A DNA stretch of 64,000 bases from Pleodorina starrii (taxonomy: Eukaryota; Chlorophyta; Chlorophyceae; Chlamydomonadales; Volvocaceae). The position numbers were made by a program, and so were the translations under genes. The DNA is taken from assembly GCA_030267565.1 (NCBI GenBank), contig BRXU01000014.1:1834001-1898000 (forward strand). The letters run 5' to 3'. Positions 23,418 through 34,578 of the stretch are shown one piece after another; the stretch's first letter is position 1; each line of letters begins with the position of its first letter. The notes beneath the pieces are model-generated. The model was not told the DNA's origin, made no database searches, and saw nothing but the letters and a program-made list of their open reading frames with translations.

Positions 23418-25734
23418 ATGCCTCATCCTCGGCAAACCTGCGCGACCATCGCCCTGTTGCTGGCAACGGCAGTCGCGCTGTCATCCTTGGCAACAGCAGC
23501 GCCGGCCGCGGCCCTGGTGACGGCCACCGGCGGCGGCGGCGAAGATGGCAGCGGCGGAGGCCACCGCGGCCTCAGACAGCAGCAGCAGCAGCCCCTGCCA
23601 CCGGCGACGGCCTCAGACGGCCCCGTCCCGCCCGAGTGCATCAACACCGGGCTGAACCTTCAGGTAGGTAACGACTTATTGTATTGCGGTAGGTTAGTTA
23701 GTTGGTTGGCATTGGTGAATGTTCATTCGTTGCGCTCAAAAACATTATGCAGCAACTCTATCTTGGGATGGATGAACGTGCTGCTGCCTCTCTCTTGTTG
23801 TCGAGCTGCGGGGTGCCGGCATGCGTGTCCCGGAAGGCGGTGGCTGCGTGGGCGACGCGACGACGACTCGCTCCGTCCGCTTCCAGTCGTAACGTCTACG
23901 AGGCGCTGTCACCCGCACCCTTCACCTCTAGTGACTTCACACGGATACAAATAAAATATTTTGTAACGCCTGACTCTGTCTATCTCGCTGCCTTGTCGAA
24001 TGCTTGAAGCAAGCTTCGTTGAGGAATCGATTATGATGAGTCCCTCCCTCCCCCGCTCGCAGGCCTCTTGCACGCAAGAGCTTGAGTTGGCGTCCAAGGC
24101 CTTTGGTCTGAGCCCCACATCCGACATCAGCTTAATCAAGGTGGGTGGCTGGGTGGGTGTGCGGGTTGCTTGATCGCTGAGGGGTTTAGATAGACAGGTA
24201 GGTAGATAGATAGATATACAGGTTTATTTCATGCAGCGGTAGATGAGAGACGCACCCGACGAGTGCGAGGCGGCGAACCCGGCAGTTGTTTGCTTGGGGG
24301 TCGGTGTGGGGCCGTCCTGCAATCCAGCATGCAAGCTTTGAAACGCGCGCGCACCGCTGCCAGCAGCTAGCAACTGCGTTGTGCCTTGCCCGCCGTACCT
24401 GATTGTTCTCACTCAGTGCTTGCCCTTGTACCCGAGTGTTTATTCCGACGGCTCATGCGCATCCAACCATCCACCCAGCTGCACGCATCCACCCACCCAC
24501 CCAGCTGAACGCATCCCGTTGATCACAGGTTGATTTCCAACAGCTTCGGGACTACCTGCAAAAGGCGCCCGACCCTTCCGCCGGGTGTTGCGGTGCAGCG
24601 CAGATCTTCCACGACGCGGTACGGCAGCAGCTAGTACGGCGTTTATTTATTTACTGCGCTTTGCAATCAGTACGGCACGATGACGGTACTGTTCGCCCAG
24701 TACTCTAGACATCCGTCAGTCCTTACGTAGCAAACAAAAATAATCATATCGATCGCCGTGTTCGCTTTTCGCCGCCGCGCGCCGGCGGACGCCGACGGAC
24801 GACGGTTGCGAAATTTCCCTGGTGCGCCATTGCACGCCCGTACCTGCGCCCCTACCGGGTGTTTTGGTCAGCCACACGCCAACCGCCAAACGAACCGTCT
24901 GATGATGACCTGCGCTGTCCAAGCTATAGCTAACTCGCCCGTCCGCGGCTCCTTCGCCCACGCCCACGTTCTGCACCCATGCCAACACCCATGCGCCCCA
25001 CAAACACGTGCACTTCGGTTGTCGTCGTCCTCGCTCGTCCTTGCGCCCCAACGTTCAATGCAACTGGTTTTGTCGTACATTGCAGTACTGTGCGTGCTCC
25101 CCGGCGGTGCTTGAGTTGATCAAGTCGTTCACCAACAACGACGTCCAAGAGTTTATGGAGGGTGCGTGTATTTGTGCGCACGTGATTTTATTTATCCTTT
25201 ATTAGAACAACAATATATTTGGGTGGTTGATTGCCCGGTGCACGCACGCACGCCTGTAGCACCTGCTGCTGCTAGCTGCTACTGTGACACACCTACATAC
25301 GTACCGCAGAAAGGCAGCAGGAAAGGCAGCAGGGGCTTGATTGGCCGAGCAAGGTTGTGCGGCGGATTGGAGCAAAGCAAAGGCCAGATAGGCCGCCGTC
25401 TGATTCGTGCCTATCAGCTGGTCACCCATGCATGCATAGGCTCTACCTGCTGGCGCCTCGTCACTCCTCGCGGCGGAAATCAAGGCCTGATGGCTTGATG
25501 CGTGACGGCTTGCATTGCTTGCCTCTGCTTACATACCTTGCCGCCTTGCTTGCCTTGCCTGCCTGCCGCGGACACATACATGCACGTGTGTGTGTGTGTG
25601 TGTGTGTTCATGCGTCCGTGTGGGTGTGCATGTGTGTGTTTGTTCGCATCGCAGTCGCCCACTACCTGGGGGAGCGCTGCCCGGATGTCGGCAAGCCCTT
25701 CACGCTCTACATGGGGGACAACTGCCCCAAATGA
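23418..25734 (+). CDS. Secreted eight-cysteine protein, array copy 4
   Basis: Exons 23418-23663, 24063-24140, 24529-24618, 25086-25161, 25655-25734; 189 residues. The start at MPHPRQTCATIALLLATAVA gives a good signal segment; the frame is open further upstream but has no ATG there. The linker is Gly-rich, then GHRGLRQQQQQ and PPATASDG. The core has eight cysteines with canonical family spacing; exon 4 is YCACSPAVLELIKSFTNND and the C-terminus is GDNCPK. It is the closest relative of copy 3, with nearly identical exons 2, 3 and 5 and adjoining intron sequence. A GT/TG microsatellite precedes exon 5. Function unknown; a small secreted protein by inference. Confidence 0.86.
25582..25650. repeat. 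(GT)n-rich microsatellite in intron 4 of copy 4
   Basis: A GT dinucleotide run with interruptions lies immediately before the last exon. Copy 3 has a shorter GTGTGTAT-type run at the equivalent place, supporting common descent of the intron. Confidence 0.7.
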
Positions 25735-27760
25735 CAGAAAGGATCGGAAATCCTTCCTAACTTGTTTTACCCGGCGGGACTGGACGGCACGCACGCAGCA
25801 TTGCAGCTGTATATATGTACGGCGATGCGGATCGATCTATCGGTGCGAATTGCTTGCACGCACGGCGGATTAAATGTCGGGCTGGATGGTGTGAATGAAC
25901 GAACCGAATTTCGCCCCTCATTCTCGACTATTCCGACTATTCCCAAGCTGCGGCGGTATGGGACGTCTGCCGTACACATGTCGCCGTACGTGGTTTATTA
26001 TTCGACGGGCGTACGCATGAGCATTTATTCACGCACGTGAAAAGCTCGATCGATGCTGTCACGCACCACAACTACTGCAGCTTGCAACCCTTGATTGCGC
26101 GGCTCCGTCTACGTACCTATCTTGCGGTTCCTGTGTGAAATTAGATAGGTAAATAAGCCCATCACCATAGCAAGCAAGGAATAACGCATGTTTCGCCAGC
26201 CACTGCGGGCGGCGGGGCGCGCCGCGAGGCAGCGATCGGGGCGACGGTTGATGACGGCGGGCGGATGCAGCTGGACGAACATACATACCGTACGTAGATG
26301 ACTAGCTGTGTGTCGCTCGTATGGATGTTTGGGTTCTAGGTCATGCTGAACGAAATAGTTGCTTGGTTTCTGCGCCTGATTACTTGGTTCATAATAAGCA
26401 ATTGGCCGTGTTGGTTTGGAAGGTGTTCGTTGAGATGCATGTATGGCGGTTGTTTGACGTACGTACACATTGTGTTTTGTATAGTCTCCTGCTGGGCGGG
26501 CAGTTCATGAAGATGCAGTGATGTTTTGGCATCATGCAGGAGACCTGCTGACCTGAGTTGTACAACGGAACGGAACTAACGGACGATTAGCCTGCGTGCG
26601 CGGTAATGATTGCGAATGGATGGAGGGCTGCTGGCAGCGGCATGTATGCAGCAGCGCACACGCATGTAACATCAAACAACACCGACGTGCGTGCGGCTGC
26701 CTTGCGGTTGGCCGTCTGACGGTATGTAAGAGACCCCGTCTGGGCACACTCCAATTCGAGCTCTCACTCGAGGAATGAGCGCTCGCTCGCTTGTCCAGCA
26801 GGTGGCGACGAAGCTAGCTGCATCAGGTAATAAACTGCAAATAAACGGGTTTGTACGATACATATCTGATGATGCGGCCATCAAACCGCGCGCCGCCTCC
26901 TGACAGCTCATGAACAGCGAGCCTCCGGATGTATCCGTAGGGGCTGCTGAGTGATTATTGCTGCTCGCCGCCGGTGGCTTTGGTCTCTCAATAGCCTTAG
27001 CTTCCATTTCCTTACTTTTTCGTTGCAGCTCGGAGCGGGTAGGGTAGGTCTGGCTGGTCCGAACGGAACCAACTAATGTCCCAGAAGTGACCCGTGGGTC
27101 ATCACTGGATTCGAACGGGTCGGTAGTCCCGACACCCACGCAGTCAACTTGTTCATCGTGCGTGCGTGGTAAGCTGAATCCTCCAGTGTTAGACACAGAA
27201 AATCGTGGATGACATCTGTCATTCAATCAAACGCGCGCGCCTGCTCGCTGCGTCACTCCATTCGAACACCGCGCCACCCAAACACGGCACGCACGCACGC
27301 AGCTGCATGCCGGATAGATTGGGTAGCTAGGTAGCTGGGATAATACGATACGCCGAAGGCGGCGACGGGTTGATGATTGATGCCCCTCTGAGCTAGCTGG
27401 GCAGGAAGGCGGCACGGCACCGATCTGGCCCTTTATTCCTTCCATCCTCAACCACCCAATCGTTGAAGGCAAGTACGGCGGTAGCCGCCCCTCAACTTCT
27501 TGCAGCGCCGAAGACAGACAGGTGTTATGTACGTATGTAACGCTCTGTGCGTTGCGTAATATAAGGAAGGTCTAGATCCCCGCAGATTACAACTCCTTGT
27601 TGCCTCCGCTCGCTGGCACCCCTTGCGAGATACATACTAGACTAGTGCTGAGGCCGTCAGGAAGTGTTGCCAGGTAGAGCCTTCAGTGAACGAGCATATT
27701 CGTTCGTTCGCATACATACAGACGCCGCCATCGTCCGTAGTCATACCAAGAAGCGGCAGA
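25735..27760. other. 2-kb intergenic DNA between copies 4 and 5
   Basis: No gene supported. Open frames on both strands (for example minus 26,672-27,226) have no recognisable domain and no splice continuity. It presumably contains the 3' UTR of copy 4 and the promoter of copy 5. Confidence 0.45.
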
Positions 27761-29831
27761 ATGTTCTTCATCAGCCGCAGCACCGCCCCCACGGGTGCAC
27801 TCTCTGCGGCCCGGCGCGCGTGGGTTGGCTCCCGGCGATGGGTCATTGCGATCGCGGCCGTGGCCATCGCCCTGGCGGCGTGCATCGCAGCGCAGAGCAA
27901 TGGCGGCGGCGGCGGCGGCGGCGGCAGTCCCGCCGTGCCACCGGAGTGCATGGACGCGAGCGTGGATATGCAGGTCGGTTGGCTGGTTGGTTGGTTGGTT
28001 GGTTGGTTGGTTGGTTGGTTGGTTGGGGAGGCAGTTGGTTTGCCCTGGTAATTTGAATGGATCGATTAACAGTGGACCCGCCCGAATCGGTGTGCTTTCT
28101 TTTGCAGAGCAAGTGCAGTGATGAGGTCAACGCGGGCCTAACTGCTCTGGGCATCGACCCGAACGCCGTACAGAGCGACCCGAACGCCGTGCAGGTGCGT
28201 ATGCACATACAGAGGTCAACGGCGTCACAATCAATTTGCCGTACCATGATGCGCGCGGGTGTTTTTAATCGCTCGATCAGTTATCGCGGCGACTGGCGAG
28301 GCAATTTTCACCACACGGCCAAGGAAACCCGACCTGTGCTGTGTTGTGTTCTGTTGTGTTGTGGAGCACACGCACGCACGCACGTGCCTCATTCATTCCC
28401 GGCAGAGTGTTGCCGCCACCCTGCAATGACCCATGGGTCGCTCGGCGGGCCGCAGTGTAGTATGGGAATAACGGGTGGTATGGTGTTGCACCTTATCTCA
28501 GCTCGGTCGGTGCAAATTCGAAAATGAATCTCCAAACTGTCGACTTTCGAATGCGGAATCCATGCTTTGGTGGACACTCACAATCACGTACCCATCCATG
28601 CAACATCACCTGCCGCCCATGCCAACCACCAGATCGATATCAAGCGGCTGCAAGCGTTCCTCGATAAGGCCGACCCGCCGTCTGCCCAGTGCTGCGATGC
28701 GACCGCCAAGTTCAATAACCAGGTTTGTGCCATAATTACGTACGTCGGCTATGTACAGCAATGCAGTACTGCTGTACGTTTCATTCGTATTCGGCTCGTT
28801 CAGCAGCCATGTACGTACGTGCTGCGGGACGCACGTAGCGTTGGGTTTCGCGTGAGGTATGTTTGTAGCGGCTGGGGCGGGGAACTATTGCTGGTTGCTG
28901 TCAAGGCGTGGGTTGCATTGCTTGATGGCGGCATTCGAACGGCGCACGTGCGGTTCATCCGGTACCGCATGGCAGCGGTAATAATGCATCCAGGCTGCAT
29001 ACATTGGCGTTACCCACTGGCCCGCCCATTTTCGTTTGATCATCATTTCGACCAACATCGTCCCTCGTGTGACGCACCCAGCAGGCCACGCTGAGCCGCC
29101 TGTGCCCGCTCAACTTCTGACTTTCCGTCCCTGTTATTTAGAATCACTGCTCTGCTACTTCGGCCCGTCCTGTCGTTCGTATGCCCTTGCTTCCCCAATC
29201 CGCGTAGTACTGCTCCTGCTCTTCTGCCGTACTGGATCTGGTTCTGTCGTTCACCAACGACGACCTCAACCAGTACCGCACCCGTAAGTCTGTCAAACGG
29301 TGTGCGTGATCCAAATTCCTAAGCCGTATCCCCATCGACACACCCATCCGACGCAACGAATCTACCGGTATTCCCGCGCTTCAGTTCGAATTTCACGGGC
29401 GATGTAGGCAGGTGCCTCGCTGCTGCAGCGGGCTGTACAGAGACCAGAAGGGCGCAGCGCAGCCGGTCTTTTGAGAGATTAAGCGTTGGGACAGGGCTGC
29501 AGGAGAACGGAATTGTGTGTCCTATCATCGAACCGGGGCTTGGTAACCCATACCCCTTTCGGTACATACCCGCGCATCGTCCCAGCTCGCCGCTATTGCT
29601 TGCACCATCGTCGGCACTTCGTTGTTCCGGTCTCGTATTTCGCATTTCCTGCTCAACCCCTAATGCATCCTGTCCCTTCCATCCCCCTCTCTCCCCCCGG
29701 CACGCATCCCATATGCACTCCCTTTCCTGCGTTGTGCAGTTTCCAAGTACTTCGAGCGCGGCTGCAAGCAGATCGGCAAGCCGTACACTCTGTACCTGGA
29801 GGACACTTGCCCCGCAGACAAGAGGAAGTAG
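27761..29831 (+). CDS. Secreted eight-cysteine protein, divergent array copy 5
   Basis: Exons 27761-27973, 28108-28194, 28633-28722, 29208-29283, 29740-29831; 185 residues. It begins MFFISRSTAPTG. The hydrophobic segment WVIAIAAVAIALAACIAA is followed by a poly-Gly linker and PPEC. It is the most diverged copy: exon 2 is nine bases longer because DPNAVQ is repeated (DPNAVQSDPNAVQ), making the second spacing X45 instead of X42. The other spacings and all eight cysteines are kept, and exon 4 has YCSCSSAVLDLVLSFTNDD. The C-terminus is DTCPADKRK. It lacks the RxLR-like linker of copies 1-4. Intron 1 carries a (GGTT)n microsatellite. A TGTAAC poly(A) signal lies at 30,422. Function unknown. Confidence 0.84.
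27975..28026. repeat. (GGTT)n microsatellite at the start of intron 1, copy 5
   Basis: About eleven GGTT units begin immediately downstream of the exon 1 donor site of copy 5. Confidence 0.9.
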
Positions 29832-31079
29832 ATCACATGCGTTGATTGTGCGGACAAGATGTACGGCCATGCGCGTGTCGTGTGCTCACTCAAAATACTA
29901 TGTGCACGCCCTGCGTCTTAATTTGCCGTTCAGCGCCGCTGCTGGTCTCCGGGCATCGGACCGGTGGCGTCCTGAATCTGCATGCGCTGCGTGGAATCGG
30001 GTTTGCATGGCGGCTGACCGACTGACGGGGGTTGAATCCCTTGGGATGAAGGGACTCGCGTTGGAGAACGGACGGAGACGGAGCATTCAGGGCTCCAGGG
30101 ACGTGCGAGATAACGGCTCTGGGTTGATATGTTGACTTCGGAGGGAGTATGGGCAAGGCGCGGGCCCCTCGTTTTTGACCTTGGCTGGGGCCTATGGTCT
30201 TCAGGGACGCGCGAATGGGAGGCGAAGCCGAAAGGTGCTGCACGCGCGGCGGTGGCGGCGGAAGGGCGAAAAGGCGGGGTTTGCGATCCTGAGAGGCCGC
30301 CGCTGAGGGGTAGATGGAGAGGAGTGTGTGTGTGTCGGAATGACAGCGAAAGGATACCCCACCTGCGAACAGCAGCTGGTGGATCCGTCCACCGCCTTTG
30401 TTACAGCGCAGAACGTGGAGATGTAACAAAATCATAGCTCGCCTCGCGGCCCGTTGTTGCAGAACAAATAACAAACATTTCGCAAGCCGCCTGGGATTGC
30501 GAAATGGCACACTGTAGGTACGATCTGACAGCACCATCACACACGTAGTGAAGTTGTCGGTGGACCGTTGAGGTGCTCACGTTCCTTTGTTATTCCGTTG
30601 TTGAGGTGAAGGCGAGTGTGACCCGGGCCCCCGGGTCGGCGGTGGCCGGTGGGGTTACGTGACAGAAACAAGTTGAACAGCACACCGGGTATTAGCGTTT
30701 GAGCTTGTGCAACGCTCAGCTCTGCAGTGCAAGCAAGCCTTGCGGTGTTGTGTAGATAGGAACGTGGACTGCCTGGCTTCAAGTAACACCAACCAACGTT
30801 TTCTACGATTAATGTTACCTACCGCCTCAGATACATAAAGACTGGCGAGCACAGAAGTCCGAATCCTTTCGGAGCTGTGTGTGCGTACGGCCTCACGTCC
30901 AACCTCTCCCTTGTGTTCGTGGCAATCTTGTGCGCAAATACTGAATATTGCACATACACGTACAAAGATATCCTTTTACGGACCATTTCACTTCGTGCGC
31001 ACAGTGTATCACCTGACATTACGTCGATTGCGCTTCGATTGGTTTGGACATAAGAGAGGCGAAGAGCAGCGCGACACAC
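29832..31079. other. Intergenic DNA after the eight-cysteine array
   Basis: Contains the likely 3' UTR of copy 5, with TGTAAC at 30,422-30,427, and the upstream region of the PH-domain gene. No gene is supported. Confidence 0.5.
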
Positions 31080-34000
31080 ATGGTGTCCGCCATCATAGCA
31101 GATGGGTACCTCTTCAAGAAGAAAAGAGAGGACAGGCGGAACTTCTTGGTGAGGAACGCAGCTGTGTAGCTAGCAACTGAAGCCGACGCTTGGGCGCTGA
31201 ACGCGCATGTTATTCTGCAGGGGAGTAAATATCAGCGCAGATACTTCGAGCTGACGGCAGACACGTTGGCATACGCCAAAGACCCCCGCGAGCTGAAGGA
31301 TGGCGGTGGCGATATCGAAGTGTTTGCGATTCACGAGCTCAAATATATCAAGAAATTGGAGGACTGCAAGCTGGAGGTAGGGCTCATAAGCCAGGGTAAC
31401 GTTCGTCGTGTCTGTCATGCATTCAGGGTTTTTCTTTCTTTCTGCCTGCCAATTGACCAGATGCGTTGTCATGTCCGTTACCCTGCTCACGTCCTCGTGG
31501 TAAAGTCGCCCATGGGCCGCTGACACCCCGGTGAGCTTCCTATCCCATCCCATCCCGCGCCCTCCCCCTTCCCAAATCAGATGAAATTTCCGGAGCGCGT
31601 CCTTCGTGTAAAGGCAGAATCGCCCAAGGAACACGACCGGTGGTATGAGGCCATCAAGGACGCGCGGCAGAAGAAGCTGGACGGCAACAACACGCCGCAG
31701 GCGAAACAGCTGGAGACCCTGAAGGCATGTCACTATGCGGGTTGGCTGGTGCCCTCGGGCCCATGAGCTCTGCCATTTGCCCAACCACTGCCCTTCCACC
31801 TCTCATCTAAGACTTCAACCCTCATCTCAATCCCTGGGACTTCTCAGATAACGCAAACGCGCACTTGGCACCACGCTCCTTTCCCTGTCATCCCCCACGC
31901 CCGCCCCTCTCCCCATCCCCAACCCACCGCCCTCCCTACACCCCATAACGCAGACGCCCTCCCACTTGCCGTTTGCCGTTTCCTCAGGAGCACACCAAGC
32001 AGCAGATCCTGACGGCCTTGGAGGAAGACAGCGACGACGACCAGCCAGCCGGAGGAGCGCCCGCAGCAAAGAAGGAGGCGCCGCTGACGCTCAAAATCAG
32101 CGTGCCGGGACCCAACTCTGTAGCCAACAGCAACCGGCCCCCGTCCCCCAGGTAAGCCGTCCAGCGCTGCTCGCGACGCAGCGCGCCAGGAACCCCACCA
32201 GGACACAAAATCACCGAGTGCCTTCCCCGAAAACCGGCTGCGCTTGATTCGACCTCCTGCCTGCTGATGGCGAATGCGGCTCCTGGCTCTCCCATTGTGG
32301 GGTGATGACAGCCTCCCTTTTGGGGAAGGCGGCGGAAGCTCCCACATGCAGCGTTCAGCAGGTCTTGCGCGCCCCGCTCTCCACGCCCTCCTCTTTTGCC
32401 CCCGGGGTATCATCGTGCGGTGGCCCCCCGGCTTCAGATGATGTTGTGAGGTGGTGTGTGCGGTTGTGGTGGGTCCTCCCCTGGGCAGGTCTCTCCTGGC
32501 CAACCCCCGCATGGGCACCATGATGATCGTGCCGACTGCGCGGAAGGACTCACAGCCGCAGCAGGACGAGGAGGTGGAGGACGACGAGGTGGAGGAGCTG
32601 CAGCCGGCGAACCCTCCGCCGAAGGCGCGCAGCCGCTGGCACGATGAAGGTGAGGGAGGAGCCGCGGAAGCGGGGATGATGCGGCAGTCCTCCTGCGTAA
32701 GCGGGTGCTTCTGACAGGTGCACCGGACTGGATGGAATCTGGGTTCGATGGAGGGACGCGATGTGCCCGGGCGAGCGAGCATGTGTGTGGGAGAAGGGGC
32801 TCCCAGGTGATGGGAAGCCGTTAAGTAGCGGGTGCGCTGCCGGGCGGGCCGTCAAGCAACAGCAAGGACTAGTGGCACTACCGGCACCTGACCTGCACTG
32901 GGCTTGTTGGCACCGGACCTCGGCGTGCATCCGGCCACTTACCGGCGCCTGCCGGCTCGCCTCACATTTATCCCTCGCCTCGCCTTCATCCGCACCCTCT
33001 CCGTGACCCGGTTTCTCTGCCTCGCCGTACACGGTACCGTACGTCCCTGATCACCGCAACGCCCGAACAGAGGAGGAGGACGAGGCTGAGAGAAGGCTAC
33101 ATCAACAACAACAGCAGCAGCAGCAACAGCAGCAGCAGCGGCAACTACAGCAGCAGGGGACGGCCGGTCGGTCCATGGCATCCAGCGATAGCGCGAACAG
33201 CAGGCATGCTGCGGCGGCGGCGGCGGCGGCGGCGCAGCCTCCGGAGCCAGCCAACGAACGCCTCATGCTGAACGCCAACCTAGAGAACCCCGCGAGGGGC
33301 GGCGGCGCAGCCGCCGCCAGCCACGGCTCCGGTTCCAGCACACCGCCACTGCCACCACGTGGGGAGAAGCTGCAGCTCGGGGACATGGGTCGACAAGCCT
33401 CCAACTCGGCGGCAGCGGCGGCAGCGGCTCCGCCGCCGCAACCGGTGAAGCGTGCATCGCGTGAAAACGCAGAGAAGCTATCGCTCGGAGGACCGACGCT
33501 GGCGCAGAGCAGCCGGGGGAGTGCGGCTGGACGCACCAGCGGAGGCGGCGCCAACCCGACGGAAGGAACCCGGGAGGAGTGGCAGGACGACGATTGGGAC
33601 AGCAGCGACGAGGAGGGTGAGCAGGAGGACAAGAAGCCTTCGGTCGCCGGCCCCGCGATTCCGGGCCGGCGGCCCGCGGGCTCAGCGGCGGCGGCCTCGG
33701 GCACTGGCCGTGGAGGCGCGCAGCGCAGCAGCCGGAACGGTGCGGCAGAGCCGGCGGAGGCGCCGGGAGAGAGTTGGGCGGGACCGCGGCAGCAGGCGTC
33801 GTCCGGGGATGGGAAAGTCTCGCGCGGCGCAGCAGCGCCGGCGCCTCAGCCGCCGGCGGCAGTCGCGACAGCTCGGTCAAGCAATGAGCAGGGCGGCGCG
33901 GGCTCGCGGCAGGCGCCTACGGGACCGGCGGCTGCGAAGGGCAAGGCGATACCGGCGCGGCCGCAGCCTCGGCATGTGGCGGACGAGGAGGAGGTAGAGG

Positions 34001-34578
34001 ACAAGGAGGCGGTCCTGGCGAAGCACGCAGCAGGCACTGACCACTTGGAGGACAACTGGGATTCAGACGAGGAGGAGGATGAGGAGTCGCGGGAGGAGCC
34101 GCCGCCGCGGAGGCCGCAGAACCGGCCGTCGCCAACGGCGGCTCCGGCACCGCCGCCGGCGCGCCAGGCAGCGCCGCCGAAGGCGGCGCCGCACGCCCCG
34201 CAGCGCAGGATCCCAGGGCCGCCGCCGGCGGCGCCGCCGCGGACGGCAGCGCCGGCACCGGCGGCGCCATCTACGGGTATCGCCCGGGCGCCGGCGGCGC
34301 CCAGGCAGCCTGCGCAGCCGCCGACGGCGGCGGCGGGTGCCCGATCCCGCGTGCGGACGTCCCATGAGGGCTCCGCGGCGGCGGCGCATCCTCCGACGGC
34401 GCCGCCGGCTGGTAAGGCCAGCGGCCAGGGGGCCGCCGCTGCCCGAGGTGGCCAGAAGCTGAATCTCGGCGGCGGGGAGGCGCAGGGGTTCCGCTCCAAT
34501 GTGGTTCACGACCCCAACGCGCGGCCCGACACCAACAACTGGGTAGAGGAGAACTGGGATGACGACGACGACGACTGA
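31080..34578 (+). CDS. PH-domain protein with acidic tryptophan motifs
   Basis: Exons 31080-31148, 31221-31376, 31581-31724, 31988-32151, 32489-32649, 33071-34578; 733 residues. A pleckstrin-homology domain occupies about residues 6-122: ADGYLFKKKREDRRNFL, QRRYFELTADTLAYAKD, and the C-terminal helix HDRWYEAIKDA with the signature Trp at about 95. PH domains commonly bind phosphoinositides or proteins at membranes. The rest is disordered: acidic stretches, a poly-Gln run, then Ala/Pro-rich sequence. Three acidic Trp motifs occur: WQDDDWDSSDEE (about 402), LEDNWDSDEEED (about 558) and the C-terminal WVEENWDDDDDD. A second motif, KLxLG, occurs three times (about 330, 366, 694). Intron 3 appears to use a GC-AG pair. 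I recognise no named orthologue; membrane-linked scaffolding is an inference. Confidence 0.82.
33102..33159. repeat. CAG/CAA repeat encoding polyglutamine
   Basis: A run of CAG and CAA codons in frame at the beginning of the last exon of the PH-domain gene gives about eleven consecutive Gln, then QLQQQ after one Arg. Confidence 0.9.

Noticed and set aside
27060..27180. Possible minus-strand tRNA with GTTCGAATCC
   Set aside because: T-stem does not pair and no acceptor stem found.
26672..27226. 184-codon minus-strand frame between array copies 4 and 5
   Set aside because: No recognisable motif, no exon continuity, mixed composition typical of chance.
11078..29831. Direct assignment of the array to non-specific lipid-transfer proteins
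   Set aside because: Cysteine order matches but spacing (X42 and X10 instead of about X14 and X19) does not, so I report the family as unrecognised.
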